Assembly: GCA_039821145.1 (NCBI GenBank)
Contig: JBCBOS010000004.1
Location: 186,001-250,000 of the forward strand
DNA: 64,000 nt
From: JBCCSZ01 sp039821145
GTDB taxonomy: Bacteria > Bacteroidota > Bacteroidia > Chitinophagales > Saprospiraceae
Direction: 5' to 3'
A program made the translations under genes and the position numbers. This document shows, one piece after another, positions 28,504-37,048 of the stretch (its first letter is position 1; each line of letters opens with the position of its first letter). Below the pieces are notes generated by a model. It had not been told where the DNA came from. It saw only the letters and a list, made by a program, of their open reading frames with translations, and did not search any database.

Positions 28504-28983
28504 TTAGAAATCATCTTCCAAATCGCGATTCTGACGTTTGCGATTTCCCTGACTGCGATTGCGCATCCGCTTGAGCAATTCCCTCTTGAAGCGCTGTTCT
28601 GTTCTGCGCATGCTGGCGACCTTTCGGACCGACATGATCTTTTTGAACTCGACAAAGTACCTCTTCTTCAGTTCCAATTGTTTTTCCTCCAATTCAAAGG
28701 TGCTCAGTACAAATTTTTCTACCTCTGTATCAGACATCAGCTCGATTTTGCGATTCATTTTGTACTTCTTCTGCAGTTCATCCTGCTCATCGCGCATCTG
28801 GTCGTAGAGTGGCCAAAATTTTTCTGCCTCCGCCTCTGTCAGTTGCAGTTCTCTTTGAAAATAGTCTCTTCGGGCCTTCTGGATTCGTGCTTCCAAACTG
28901 TCCTGTCCCCAGGAGTCAGTTGCTCCCAGGAGGAGTACAAGGCCAAAAATTAGGATATGTTTCATTTTAGCTAAGATTTTCAA
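28504..28983 (-). CDS. small exported helical protein in an ECF sigma module
   Basis: This 159-residue product has a signal peptide. ATG at 28965 (MKHILIFGLVLLLGATDSWGQ) may be the real start, six codons in. The mature protein is highly charged and helical, with QLTEAEAEKFWPLYDQMRDEQDELQKKYK. That pattern is seen in short proteins annotated as sensors of ECF-type sigma factor in Flavobacteriia and relatives, and is loosely like Spy/CpxP periplasmic chaperones. It is third in the channel-sigma-membrane protein run. A sensory role is inferred from context. Confidence 0.8.
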   Translation of the reverse strand: MKILAKMKHILIFGLVLLLGATDSWGQDSLEARIQKARRDYFQRELQLTEAEAEKFWPLYDQMRDEQDELQKKYKMNRKIELMSDTEVEKFVLSTFELEEKQLELKKRYFVEFKKIMSVRKVASMRRTEQRFKRELLKRMRNRSQGNRKRQNRDLEDDF

Positions 28984-29023
28984 GTTTGCAAATCACAAAA
29001 GAACGAGGAATCATCCACACAGA

Positions 29024-29575
29024 TCAAAGCAGTTGTTCCAACTCTTCTTCGTCCAATTCATCGATGATCTCATCCAAGTATTCATCCAGGTCTGCGTCGT
29101 CTACCTCCCACTCTCCAGCATCAGACTCCTCTACAGCTGCAATGCTCTCGGCAAAAAGCAGCTCGGTATCAAATTCATCGAGATTGGCTTCGATGTAGGC
29201 TTCGATTTCCTGATCGCTGATGGGCTCAGCCAACGCCACCTCCATGGAATTGGCCCCCTCTGGCCCCACTTGCATCATCCACACCGCTGCTGCAATGAGT
29301 ACTGCCAAGCTGGCAAAGGCGATGGCCGTACGGGGCTGCAAGAGCACACTGAGTTGATCCAATAGCTGATCCAACCAGGAAGGTGCCGATTGCTTGGCTT
29401 GGGAAGCTTGTTCTTCCTCTCGCCACTGCTGCAAGATGTCGTCGGGCAATTTTTCGAAGTAGTTGTAAGGTACCTCAAAAGGATTGTCCTTTTTCATCTT
29501 CGCAAGGCGGGGCGATAACGAAGACAATTCGTCCTGTCTATCTTTTTTGTCTTTCATCTTTCGATTGAATTTCAT
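29024..29575 (-). CDS. single-pass membrane protein, probable anti-sigma partner
   Basis: The 183-residue protein has a charged N-terminal segment (about 1-80), one transmembrane helix (TAIAFASLAVLIAAAVWMMQV) and a strongly acidic C-terminal tail (repeated D/E, ending DELDEEELEQLL). Size, topology and position 3 nt after the sigma factor gene fit a membrane anti-sigma factor or its regulator. No conserved anti-sigma motif is recognisable. The acidic tail would lie outside the cytoplasm. Confidence 0.75.
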   Translation of the reverse strand: MKFNRKMKDKKDRQDELSSLSPRLAKMKKDNPFEVPYNYFEKLPDDILQQWREEEQASQAKQSAPSWLDQLLDQLSVLLQPRTAIAFASLAVLIAAAVWMMQVGPEGANSMEVALAEPISDQEIEAYIEANLDEFDTELLFAESIAAVEESDAGEWEVDDADLDEYLDEIIDELDEEELEQLL

Positions 29576-29578
29576 TTT

Positions 29579-30220
29579 TCAGCCTCCGACTTCGGCATCT
29601 CGGAGGTATTGTTCTACTTTTTTGACAGCGTGGTGATAGCTCGCTTTGAGACCTCCCACACTCGTGCCCAGTACTTCCGACATCTCCTTGTAGCTCATCT
29701 CATCAAAGTAGCGCATGTTGAAGACGAGGCGTTGCTTTTCCGGCAGTGTTTCCAAAGCCATTTGGAGGCATTGCTGAGCGGCGTCCCCATCGAAATAGGC
29801 ATCCGCTTTCAACTGAGAAGCCAATCCAGACTCTTCCTCGTCGATGGAGCTGACAGCTTTTCGCTTTTTCTTGTTCAAAAAAGTGATGGCCTCGTTGGTC
29901 GCAATCCGGTAGAGCCAAGTATACAGCTGCGAATTGCCCTTAAAAGAGCCAATGCTTCGAAAAACTTTCAAAAAGGTGTTTTGTATGACGTCGTTGGCAT
30001 CCTCGTGCTCAATGACCAAACGCCGAATCTGCCAGTACATTCTCTCCTGGTACTTCTGCATCAACAAGCGAAAGCCTTTTTCCCGGCTGTGATCCGCTTG
30101 AATGAACGCTAAGATGTCATCGTCGCTTATGTCTTGAACAGATGCTTTCAATACTGCGTGATTTGTTGCTTTGACAGATGGACCAGGCAAAGGTTTAATG
30201 CCCTTCCATTTTCTTTTCAA
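29579..30220 (-). CDS. ECF-family RNA polymerase sigma factor
   Basis: This 213-residue sigma-70 family protein contains region 2 (FRLLMQKYQERMYWQIRRLVIEHEDANDVIQNTFLKVFRSI, then FKGNSQLYTWLYRIATNEAI) and region 4 (LPEKQRLVFNMRYFDEMSYKEMSEVLGTSVGGLKASYHHAVKKVEQ). It is of the extracytoplasmic-function class. The start codon overlaps the stop of the upstream potassium-channel gene (ATGA), so the two are translationally coupled. The next gene, 3 nt downstream, is its probable membrane regulator. Confidence 0.93.
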   Translation of the reverse strand: MKRKWKGIKPLPGPSVKATNHAVLKASVQDISDDDILAFIQADHSREKGFRLLMQKYQERMYWQIRRLVIEHEDANDVIQNTFLKVFRSIGSFKGNSQLYTWLYRIATNEAITFLNKKKRKAVSSIDEEESGLASQLKADAYFDGDAAQQCLQMALETLPEKQRLVFNMRYFDEMSYKEMSEVLGTSVGGLKASYHHAVKKVEQYLRDAEVGG

Positions 30221-31155
30221 CTTCTACTCTCCAACCTTTTGATGTCGTCGATCTTGTCGATCTCCAAAGTGGTTCCGTTTTCGTGCTGGTAATACATGGG
30301 CTGAAAACGGGCATTCCACACAATTTCCTCAGATATATAAGAGCTGCTGGAGTGAACGATCTGGTTGTATGTCTCGTCGTGGCCCTTGAGCAATATGAGA
30401 AATTCGACCCCCATGCGCTCCAAATCCTGTGCAGTCTTGCCCCACAGTGGGCTTTTCTCATCGATGGGGTGGACAATGGTCCAATTCAATGGAAACAAAA
30501 ATACTTGATCGCGCTCCAGGGGCAGAGCGGCAAATTGTCGTCTCTTGCGACCGTCCGGCTGGCGCTCCAACCACGTCATCGTCACCCGTGCCGACAGATC
30601 AATGATCTTATTGCTGCGCATATTGACAATCCGAAATTGAAAACTCTCCATCCCATGGTAAGGGGCAATGAGGGCATGCTGACTGAACAAAATTCGTGCT
30701 CGTGGCTTGGAGAATCGGGCAAAAATCAAGCCCGTGGCGATCGCAAAGGCCAAAAGCCCCGTCAAGGCATCCAAGGCAGCGATGACATTGGTCCAAAGTC
30801 CGGTTGGGCTGATGGCTCCGTAGCCAACGGTGGTAAAACTTTGAATGCTGAAAAAGAAGGCCTCCCAGAAAGCAGGTAGAGGACCGTCCATTTCCACCCC
30901 TCTCAAATTCTCCACACCAGACAGGCAAAAAAGACAAGCAAAAAAGAGGTTGCTGACGATGAAAAATCCCAACACCAATAAGAGAAACCGCCCCCAAGAC
31001 ATCTCCAACATACTCTGGTAAGGGGCCAAAATTCGATTGCCAACTCGCTCTACATTCAAACTGCCATCGTTGTGAATGAAACGACTGCTCGAACTCGTGA
31101 GCTTGGTCCCAAACCCGAGATCTTCGTATTCTTCTTGTTGATCTTTTTCTTCCAT
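30217..31155 (-). CDS. inward-rectifier (Kir-type) potassium channel
   Basis: The 312-residue protein from ATG 31155 has the KirBac layout: an N-terminal EDLGFGTKL segment with HNDGSLNVER, outer helix, pore helix and selectivity filter TVGYG (about 109-113), inner helix, then an immunoglobulin-like cytoplasmic domain with RPRARILFSQHALIAPY-type sequence and FRIVNMRSNKI. The frame could start ten codons earlier at 31185, but 31155 matches the family better. Its last bases overlap the ECF sigma factor start, an unusual partnership. Confidence 0.9.
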   Translation of the reverse strand: MEEKDQQEEYEDLGFGTKLTSSSSRFIHNDGSLNVERVGNRILAPYQSMLEMSWGRFLLLVLGFFIVSNLFFACLFCLSGVENLRGVEMDGPLPAFWEAFFFSIQSFTTVGYGAISPTGLWTNVIAALDALTGLLAFAIATGLIFARFSKPRARILFSQHALIAPYHGMESFQFRIVNMRSNKIIDLSARVTMTWLERQPDGRKRRQFAALPLERDQVFLFPLNWTIVHPIDEKSPLWGKTAQDLERMGVEFLILLKGHDETYNQIVHSSSSYISEEIVWNARFQPMYYQHENGTTLEIDKIDDIKRLESRS

Positions 31156-31411
31156 AAAAAAGTCGTAAAGCCAATGAATCGACAAAACCAGCTATTCTAC
31201 TCACGCCCTTCCATCCGCAGTGAAAATAACAAAGTCAGGGGAAAAGTCCTCTTCTCCCTCAGAATATCAAATGGCCCGGCATTTGCGCGTTCATTTCCAT
31301 GCGCATGATCTCTATCTGCAGCTGATGAAATCGTTAAAAATCGTTAAGGCCATGCAGGACCATTAAACCCTGGAGGCCCATTTGGGTCCAAAGCGCACAA
31401 ACGTTTTACAA
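31156..31411. other. divergent intergenic region between Kir channel and DUF1800 genes
   Basis: No gene is supported. It holds the exact 10-bp tandem repeat at 31328-31347. A weak minus-strand -7 candidate (TGACTTTG near 31229) has one mismatch. No convincing promoter was found for the DUF1800 gene. Confidence 0.35.
31328..31347. repeat. 10-bp exact tandem repeat
   Basis: AAATCGTTAA occurs twice in direct succession, one helical turn apart, 65 nt upstream of the DUF1800 ATG. The spacing would place a binding protein on the same DNA face twice. A role as operator is speculative. Confidence 0.6.
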
Positions 31412-32806
31412 ATGACCGAATCAAGTCAAAACATTAAACACCTGTACTGGCGGGCCGGTTTTGGCCTCCATGCCGAGGAATGGGCCACTCGCAAGTCCTG
31501 GACCATTCCACAAGCATTGGATCAACTCTTTGAGGCCGCTGCCAACGACAGAATGCTGTCCACTCGCATCGAGAAGGCAACTGTCATGGACGAGGACTTC
31601 CGAAAGCTCAGCAATGAAAAGAAAAAAGCCCTGATGCAACAGTCTCGCAAAAACATCCGAGTCCTGAGAGCGGAGTGGGTCAAGCGCATGGGAGATCCCA
31701 ACCGAAGTGCCTTACTGGAAAAAATGTGCCTGTTCTGGCATGGCCATTTTGCTTGCACCACCAAAATGGCCCAACTGGCCTTGCGACAAGTGCAAAGCAT
31801 CCGCAAACACGCCTTGGGCAATTTCCGAGATTTTGTCAAGGCCATTGCCCGAGACGCCTCCATGATCCGATTTCTCAACAACCAACAAAATCGCAAGCGA
31901 AAACCCAACGAAAATTTTGCCCGCGAACTCATGGAACTCTTCACCATCGGCAGAGGTCATTACAGCGAGCAAGACATCAAAGAGGCGGCTAGGGCATTCA
32001 CCGGCTGGTCCAGCAACCTCAAAGGAGAGTTTGTCTTTCGGTCGCGACAGCACGACTTTGGACAGAAGACCTTTCTGGGACGGACTGGCAATTTTGACGG
32101 AGACGACATCATCGATCGCCTCTTGGAAGAAAAGCAAACGGCGCGTTTCATTTGCCAAAAGATCTACCGCTACTTTGTCAACGACCAGCTGAACGACCAA
32201 CATGTGGAGGACTTGGCCCATCACTTTTACCAAAGCGATTACGACATCGGTGGCTTGATGCGCTATCTCTTCCTGCAGGATTGGTTTTACGATCCGGTCA
32301 ATCAAGGCTGTCGCATCAAATCACCTGCAGAATTGATCGCGGGGATGATTCGCAGTCTGAAAATCACCATCAAGGAAGAAAAAGCACTCGTTTTTTTGCA
32401 GAAGGCCTTGGGACAATCCCTATTCGATCCACCCAACGTAGCGGGCTGGCCTGGCGGGAGGCAATGGATCGACAATTCGACCTTGTTGATTCGGCTCAAT
32501 CTGGCCAACAGCTTGATTGCCGGTCAGGAATTCAAATTCCGGGCAAAGGACGAGTTCGAAGCACAGCAAAGAGGCCGAGCCTTGCGAAAACTCGATGCCT
32601 CGGTGGACATGACTCCCATTGTGGCGCAATTTGAGCGGGAAAACCTCCGACAAAGCTTCCAGGAACTGACCGATTACCTGATCGTGCCTCAACTGCCCTT
32701 GTCCAAAGACTTTTTCGATCCTTACACCATCAAAACGGAACGGGCCGCTTACATCAAGACCCTTTGCATTCGTCTGATGAGCCTTCCGGAATACCAGCTT
32801 TGCTAA
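31412..32806 (+). CDS. DUF1800 family protein
   Basis: The 464-residue product starts MTESSQNIKHLYWRAGFG, the typical DUF1800 opening (H-L-xx-R-xx-FG). Other landmarks are FWHGHFACTTKMA, ENFARELMELFTIGRGHYSEQDIKEAARAFTGW and FDPPNVAGWPGGRQWID. No signal peptide is visible. Function is unknown, but the family is regularly encoded just before a DUF1501 gene, as here (10-nt gap), implying a two-protein system. ATG 31412 is preferred to the TTG at 31382. Confidence 0.93.
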   Translation: MTESSQNIKHLYWRAGFGLHAEEWATRKSWTIPQALDQLFEAAANDRMLSTRIEKATVMDEDFRKLSNEKKKALMQQSRKNIRVLRAEWVKRMGDPNRSALLEKMCLFWHGHFACTTKMAQLALRQVQSIRKHALGNFRDFVKAIARDASMIRFLNNQQNRKRKPNENFARELMELFTIGRGHYSEQDIKEAARAFTGWSSNLKGEFVFRSRQHDFGQKTFLGRTGNFDGDDIIDRLLEEKQTARFICQKIYRYFVNDQLNDQHVEDLAHHFYQSDYDIGGLMRYLFLQDWFYDPVNQGCRIKSPAELIAGMIRSLKITIKEEKALVFLQKALGQSLFDPPNVAGWPGGRQWIDNSTLLIRLNLANSLIAGQEFKFRAKDEFEAQQRGRALRKLDASVDMTPIVAQFERENLRQSFQELTDYLIVPQLPLSKDFFDPYTIKTERAAYIKTLCIRLMSLPEYQLC

Positions 32807-32816
32807 AATCGTCATT

Positions 32817-34007
32817 ATGAAAAGGAGAAACTTTCTAAAAGCCAGTGCCCTGGCCTCTTCGGCTTGGATGATCCCATCCTTTTTGCGATCCCAAAGCCTG
32901 GCAGGCAGCCCCAATGGCAAAACCTTGGTCGTGGTACAGCTTTCTGGCGGAAATGATGGCCTGAACACCATTGTCCCCTACCGCAACGACATCTACCACC
33001 GAAGCCGTCCCAGACTGGCCATTTCCGCCAAAGATGTGTTGAAGGTAGATGATCAAATGGGTTTCCATCCCGCTTTTGAGTCGCTGCGCCCTCTGTACGA
33101 CCAAGGCTTGATGAGCATTGTCAACAGTGTCGGCTATCCCAATCCGGATCGCTCCCACTTTCGCTCCATGGACATTTGGCACACCGCCAGCAACAGCGAT
33201 GAATATTGGAGCAGTGGTTGGCTCGGGCGCTATCTGGACAGCCAGTGCAAGGGCTGCCTCGACCCCCACCACGCCCTGGAAGTAGACGATGGCCTCAGCC
33301 TGGCACTCAAAGGAAAACAACGGCAGGGCTTTGCCATGAGCAATGTCCAATCGCTGAAAAGAACCACTGACAATCGCTTCCTGCAGGCCGTGAGCCGACA
33401 ACTGTCTACCCAACAGCAGGAGGAGCACAATGTGGCCTATTTGTACAAAACCCTGATCGACACCCAAGAGTCAGCGGGCTATCTGTATGAACAATCGAAG
33501 ATGCATCGCTCAAAGGTCACCTATCCCAAAACCAGTTTTGCCAAAGACCTCAAACAGATTGCAGAACTGATGACCGCAGACTCCACTGTCAAAGTCTATT
33601 ACGTCAGCCTGACCGGATTTGACACCCACGTCAATCAGCAAAGACAGCAGGCCCGCCTTTTGCAACAATATGCCGAAGGGATGGCCGCCTTTGTCAAAGA
33701 CCTGTCGCAAAACAAGCTCCTGGACGATACGCTGATCATGACATTTTCAGAGTTTGGACGACGCGTGCAGCAAAATGCCAGCAATGGAACCGATCACGGA
33801 ACGGCCAACAATCTCTTTTTGATGGGCGGAAAACTCAAAAAGGCGGGATTTTTCAATACAGCTCCAGACCTGAGTCGCCTGGACAAGGGAGATTTGATTT
33901 ACCAGATCGATTTTCGGGACATTTACACCAGCATACTGGACAAATGGCTCGGACAGGATTCGGAACGCATCCTGGGCAGAAACTTTGCGGGCATCGACAT
34001 TGTCTAG
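32817..34007 (+). CDS. DUF1501 family protein with Tat signal
   Basis: This 396-residue protein begins KRRNFLKASALASSAWMIPS, a twin-arginine signal (R3-R4), so it is probably exported folded. Family landmarks are VVVQLSGGNDGLNTIVPY, NPDRSHFRSMDIWHTA and MTFSEFGRRVQQNASNGTDHGTAN. These resemble the alkaline-phosphatase/sulfatase superfamily core, and several Asp and His residues could bind metal. It is paired with DUF1800. Its last 4 nt overlap the convergent lysozyme gene. Confidence 0.93.
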   Translation: MKRRNFLKASALASSAWMIPSFLRSQSLAGSPNGKTLVVVQLSGGNDGLNTIVPYRNDIYHRSRPRLAISAKDVLKVDDQMGFHPAFESLRPLYDQGLMSIVNSVGYPNPDRSHFRSMDIWHTASNSDEYWSSGWLGRYLDSQCKGCLDPHHALEVDDGLSLALKGKQRQGFAMSNVQSLKRTTDNRFLQAVSRQLSTQQQEEHNVAYLYKTLIDTQESAGYLYEQSKMHRSKVTYPKTSFAKDLKQIAELMTADSTVKVYYVSLTGFDTHVNQQRQQARLLQQYAEGMAAFVKDLSQNKLLDDTLIMTFSEFGRRVQQNASNGTDHGTANNLFLMGGKLKKAGFFNTAPDLSRLDKGDLIYQIDFRDIYTSILDKWLGQDSERILGRNFAGIDIV

Positions 34008-34702
34008 CGAGTGGAAACAGCAGGGCTGCTTCCATAGCCCAAAGCATCCAATTCCCGTAGATTGCCATTGAAGACATTCAAATCCACATCGCCTTCGATG
34101 CCTTTGATCCGGCCGCGATTGCCATACTGCCAGAAGGTCCAACGCTGGCCGTGGGTCACAGAGGGCGCAACGGTGTGATAGCGGGCCATCCAGACTTGGT
34201 AATCATCAAAATTTCCAGCAATGTATCGGTTGTAGTATTTCAGATTGGTGTAGATGATGGGACGAACTTGGTAGTGTTTTTCCACGATTTGAAGCCAAGA
34301 TCGGATGCGGTTGACGGTGACAATGTCGCTGACTTTTCCATCGACCTCTATGTCAAGTACAGGAGGAAGATCGCCCAGTTGGAGGTCGACATTGCGGATG
34401 AACTGCAAGGCTTGCTTGAGCCCCGGTACGTCTGGCCGAAAGAAGTGGTAAGCGCCTCGCCTGAGTCCTGCCTCCCGCGCGCCTTTCCAATTGGTATTGA
34501 ACCGATGATCGGCCAGAGATTCCCCTTCTGTCGCTTTGACGAAGGCAAAATGCAGGTCTTGCCGAGAGAGTTCGGGCCAGTCAATGTCAGATTGGTAGTG
34601 AGAAACATCTATTCCGTGGACAGAATACCCTTCGAGGCGTTCGGTGGTAGAGCGGCATGCGCAAAAACAAATTGCGATCAAACAAGCGAATAAGAGTCTC
34701 AT
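34004..34702 (-). CDS. GH25 lysozyme-like lipoprotein
   Basis: The 232-residue product has a short signal ending in a lipobox-like CFCAC (Cys about 16), suggesting a lipid-anchored muramidase. The GH25 fold shows in HGIDVSHYQSDIDWPEL, the KATEG motif, YHFFRPDVPG, the acidic pair in PPVLDIEVDG, and IIYTNLKYYNRYI. GH25 enzymes cleave the MurNAc-GlcNAc bond of peptidoglycan. In this setting it may remodel the cell's own wall or be directed at others; the sequence does not decide. Confidence 0.9.
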   Translation of the reverse strand: MRLLFACLIAICFCACRSTTERLEGYSVHGIDVSHYQSDIDWPELSRQDLHFAFVKATEGESLADHRFNTNWKGAREAGLRRGAYHFFRPDVPGLKQALQFIRNVDLQLGDLPPVLDIEVDGKVSDIVTVNRIRSWLQIVEKHYQVRPIIYTNLKYYNRYIAGNFDDYQVWMARYHTVAPSVTHGQRWTFWQYGNRGRIKGIEGDVDLNVFNGNLRELDALGYGSSPAVSTR

Positions 34703-34814
34703 TGTAACCTTGGGGATGTAGATTGTTCTTTCCTTTTCATCATTTTAACGCCATAAAATGCAAAAAAGATGTCGTTGCAAAGAAAAATTTGCACTTTATC
34801 TACCCATATAGCCG

Positions 34815-34847
34815 TTTGGGCGACCTAAGTGAAAAGTATTATTTTTG
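34815..34847 (+). promoter_or_regulatory. candidate promoter of the aminotransferase gene
   Basis: TTTG at 34815-34818 and TATTTTTG at 34840-34847 are separated by 21 nt, close to the 19-nt consensus spacing. The ATG at 34855 is only 7 nt beyond the -7 box, so the transcript would have almost no leader. Confidence 0.5.
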
Positions 34848-34854
34848 CCTTTCT

Positions 34855-36060
34855 ATGACGCAAATTCGACAGCTATTCCTCCAACACCTCGCACAGACCA
34901 GCGAGGCGCCCCTGATGCTTGAAGTAGAGCGTGCAGAGGGCGTTTTCCTCTACGATCCCAGTGGAAAGGCCTATTTGGACCTCATTGCAGGCATTGGTGT
35001 ATCCAGTCTGGGGCACCGACATCCAGCAGTCATCGCCGCCATCAAGGACCAGGCCGACCGCTATTTGCACACCATGGTCTATGGGGAATACCTGCTCAAT
35101 CCCCAAATACAGCTGGCCAATTTGATCGCCACCCAACTGCCCGACCCTTTGGACAGTGTGTATTTTGTCAATTCTGGGAGCGAGGCAACGGAGGGTGCCA
35201 TGAAGTTGGCCAAGCGCTACACGGGGCGGAGCGAGTTCATCTCGGCCTACAAGTCTTATCACGGCAGTACCCAAGGGTCGGCCAGCCTGATGAGCGACGA
35301 CTTTTTCACCCGCGCCTATCGCCCGTTGCTACCCGGCATTCACCACATCGACTTCAATTGCGAATTCTGTTTGTTGCGAATCACCGAAAAGACAGCGGCT
35401 GTCATCGTGGAGACGGTTCAAGCAGAATGGGGGGTGCGCCCCCCTGCCAATGATTACCTGAAGAAGTTGCGCAAGCGCTGCGATGAGGTGGGCTGCCTGC
35501 TGATCTTGGACGAAATTCAGGCGGGCTATGGCCGGACGGGAAGTCTATTTGCCTTTGAGCAGTATGGCATCGTACCAGATATTTTGCTGTTGGCCAAAGG
35601 GATGGGGGGTGGCATGCCCATCGGTGCCTTTGTGGCCAGCCGATCCATGATGGAAGTCCTTTCCTACAATCCCCTTTTGGGCCACATCACCACCTTTGGC
35701 GGTCATCCGGTCAGCTGTGCGGCGGCCTTGGCAACCTTGAAGACCTTGCTTTCCAGCAATTTCATTCAAGAAGTAGCCCCCAAATCTGCTCTGTTTCACT
35801 CGCTCTTGGTTCATCCAGCCATCGCAGCAGTTCGATCTGCTGGCTTGTTGATGGCAGTGGAGTTGAAGGACTTTGATTTTGTGCAGGCGGTGATTTCCCG
35901 TTGTCTCCACAATGGCCTGATCACCGATTGGTTTTTGTTCAACAACCGCTGCCTGCGGATCGCCCCTCCCCTGATCATCTCTGAATCAGAAATCCGACAA
36001 GCTTGCAGCATCATTCTGGAAGCCATCGACAAGGTGAGCAAATCTCCTGAACATGCATAG
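34855..36060 (+). CDS. class III (acetylornithine/ornithine-type) aminotransferase
   Basis: The 401-residue PLP enzyme has the class III pattern: YLDLIAGIGVSSLGHRHPAV, VNSGSEATEGAMKLAKRYTGR, VETVQAEWGVRPP, ILDEIQAGYGRTG and the PLP lysine in LLAKGMGGGMPIGAF (about K248). These enzymes move an omega-amino group, typically from ornithine or acetylornithine. The substrate is not fixed by sequence. The frame overlaps by 8 nt with an ornithine-cyclodeaminase-family gene, so the two probably work on one pathway. The 44-codon extension upstream is rejected because it crosses the promoter. Confidence 0.9.
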   Translation: MTQIRQLFLQHLAQTSEAPLMLEVERAEGVFLYDPSGKAYLDLIAGIGVSSLGHRHPAVIAAIKDQADRYLHTMVYGEYLLNPQIQLANLIATQLPDPLDSVYFVNSGSEATEGAMKLAKRYTGRSEFISAYKSYHGSTQGSASLMSDDFFTRAYRPLLPGIHHIDFNCEFCLLRITEKTAAVIVETVQAEWGVRPPANDYLKKLRKRCDEVGCLLILDEIQAGYGRTGSLFAFEQYGIVPDILLLAKGMGGGMPIGAFVASRSMMEVLSYNPLLGHITTFGGHPVSCAAALATLKTLLSSNFIQEVAPKSALFHSLLVHPAIAAVRSAGLLMAVELKDFDFVQAVISRCLHNGLITDWFLFNNRCLRIAPPLIISESEIRQACSIILEAIDKVSKSPEHA

Positions 36061-37021
36061 CATTTCGGCTGATCAGGTACACCAACACCTTCCCTATCAC
36101 AACTTGATAGAAGCCTTGCGGCGGGGCTTTTGCGAGGGATCGGACGTTCCGCAGCGCCATCACCACAATTTTCTCAATCCAAATGCTCAGAAGGAGTCTA
36201 CTTTGCTATTGATGCCAGCCTGGCAGGCAGGTGGATATCTGGGAGTCAAGCTGATCGTGGTAAGTCCGGAAAATGTACAGCGGGAGCTTCCTTCCATTCA
36301 AGGGATGTACCTCCTCTTTGATGCAGTGACGGGAACGCCATTGGCCCAAATCGATGCCAAGGCACTGACCAGTCGACGAACAGCTGCCAGTTCGGCCCTT
36401 GCCGCCAGTTATTTGTGCCGCTCGGCTGCCAATTGTCTGTTGATTGTGGGAACGGGGGTGCTCAGTCGGGAATTGGCCCATGCCTATGCTGCCATTCGCC
36501 CGATCCAGCAAGTACTGGTCTGGGGGCGCAACTTGCAAAGGGCTCAGCAAGTGGTGAGTGAGCTGTCCGAAAATTTTCCTCAAGTAGAGGCTGTTGAAAA
36601 CTTGGAAGAAGGGGTGAAAAGGGCTGACATCATCAGTTGTGCCACACTGTCCGAAAAGGCCTTGGTAAAAGGAGCGTGGCTCCGGCCAGGGCAACATTTG
36701 GATTTGATCGGTTCCTACAAGCCCGATATGCGAGAAACCGACGATGCGGCCATGCGGCGTGCCAGCATTTTCATCGATACCCAGAGTGCTTGCCTGGAAA
36801 GTGGAGATTTGTATCTCCCTCTGCAAAATGGGGCAATCGGTCCGGATGACATTTGTGGAGACCTGTATGATCTTTGTCTTGGCAAGCACCCTGGACGCAC
36901 AGAGGAAAGCGAGCTGACTCTTTTCAAATCAGTTGGCTATGCTCTGGAAGACCTGGTAGCTGCCAAGTTGGTATACGAAAAAATCTGCGAGCTGGGAACG
37001 GAAGACTTGGAGAGTCAATGA
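36053..37021 (+). CDS. ornithine cyclodeaminase / mu-crystallin family protein
   Basis: This 322-residue NAD(P)-binding protein belongs to the family that includes ornithine cyclodeaminase, ketimine reductases and delta1-pyrroline-2-carboxylate reductase. Landmarks are GVKLIVVSPEN, TALTSRRTAA-type LDAKALTSRRTAASSALAA, the Rossmann glycines in LLIVGTGVLSRELAHAYA, and DLIGSYKPDMRETDD. Its start overlaps the aminotransferase gene. Two readings are possible: ornithine to proline beside an ornithine aminotransferase, or reduction of pyrroline-2-carboxylate made by the 3-hydroxyproline dehydratase encoded 7.5 kb away. Sequence alone does not choose. Confidence 0.88.
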   Translation: MHSISADQVHQHLPYHNLIEALRRGFCEGSDVPQRHHHNFLNPNAQKESTLLLMPAWQAGGYLGVKLIVVSPENVQRELPSIQGMYLLFDAVTGTPLAQIDAKALTSRRTAASSALAASYLCRSAANCLLIVGTGVLSRELAHAYAAIRPIQQVLVWGRNLQRAQQVVSELSENFPQVEAVENLEEGVKRADIISCATLSEKALVKGAWLRPGQHLDLIGSYKPDMRETDDAAMRRASIFIDTQSACLESGDLYLPLQNGAIGPDDICGDLYDLCLGKHPGRTEESELTLFKSVGYALEDLVAAKLVYEKICELGTEDLESQ

Positions 37022-37048
37022 TGCTCCTGTGCCTTCATCAATCGCTCA

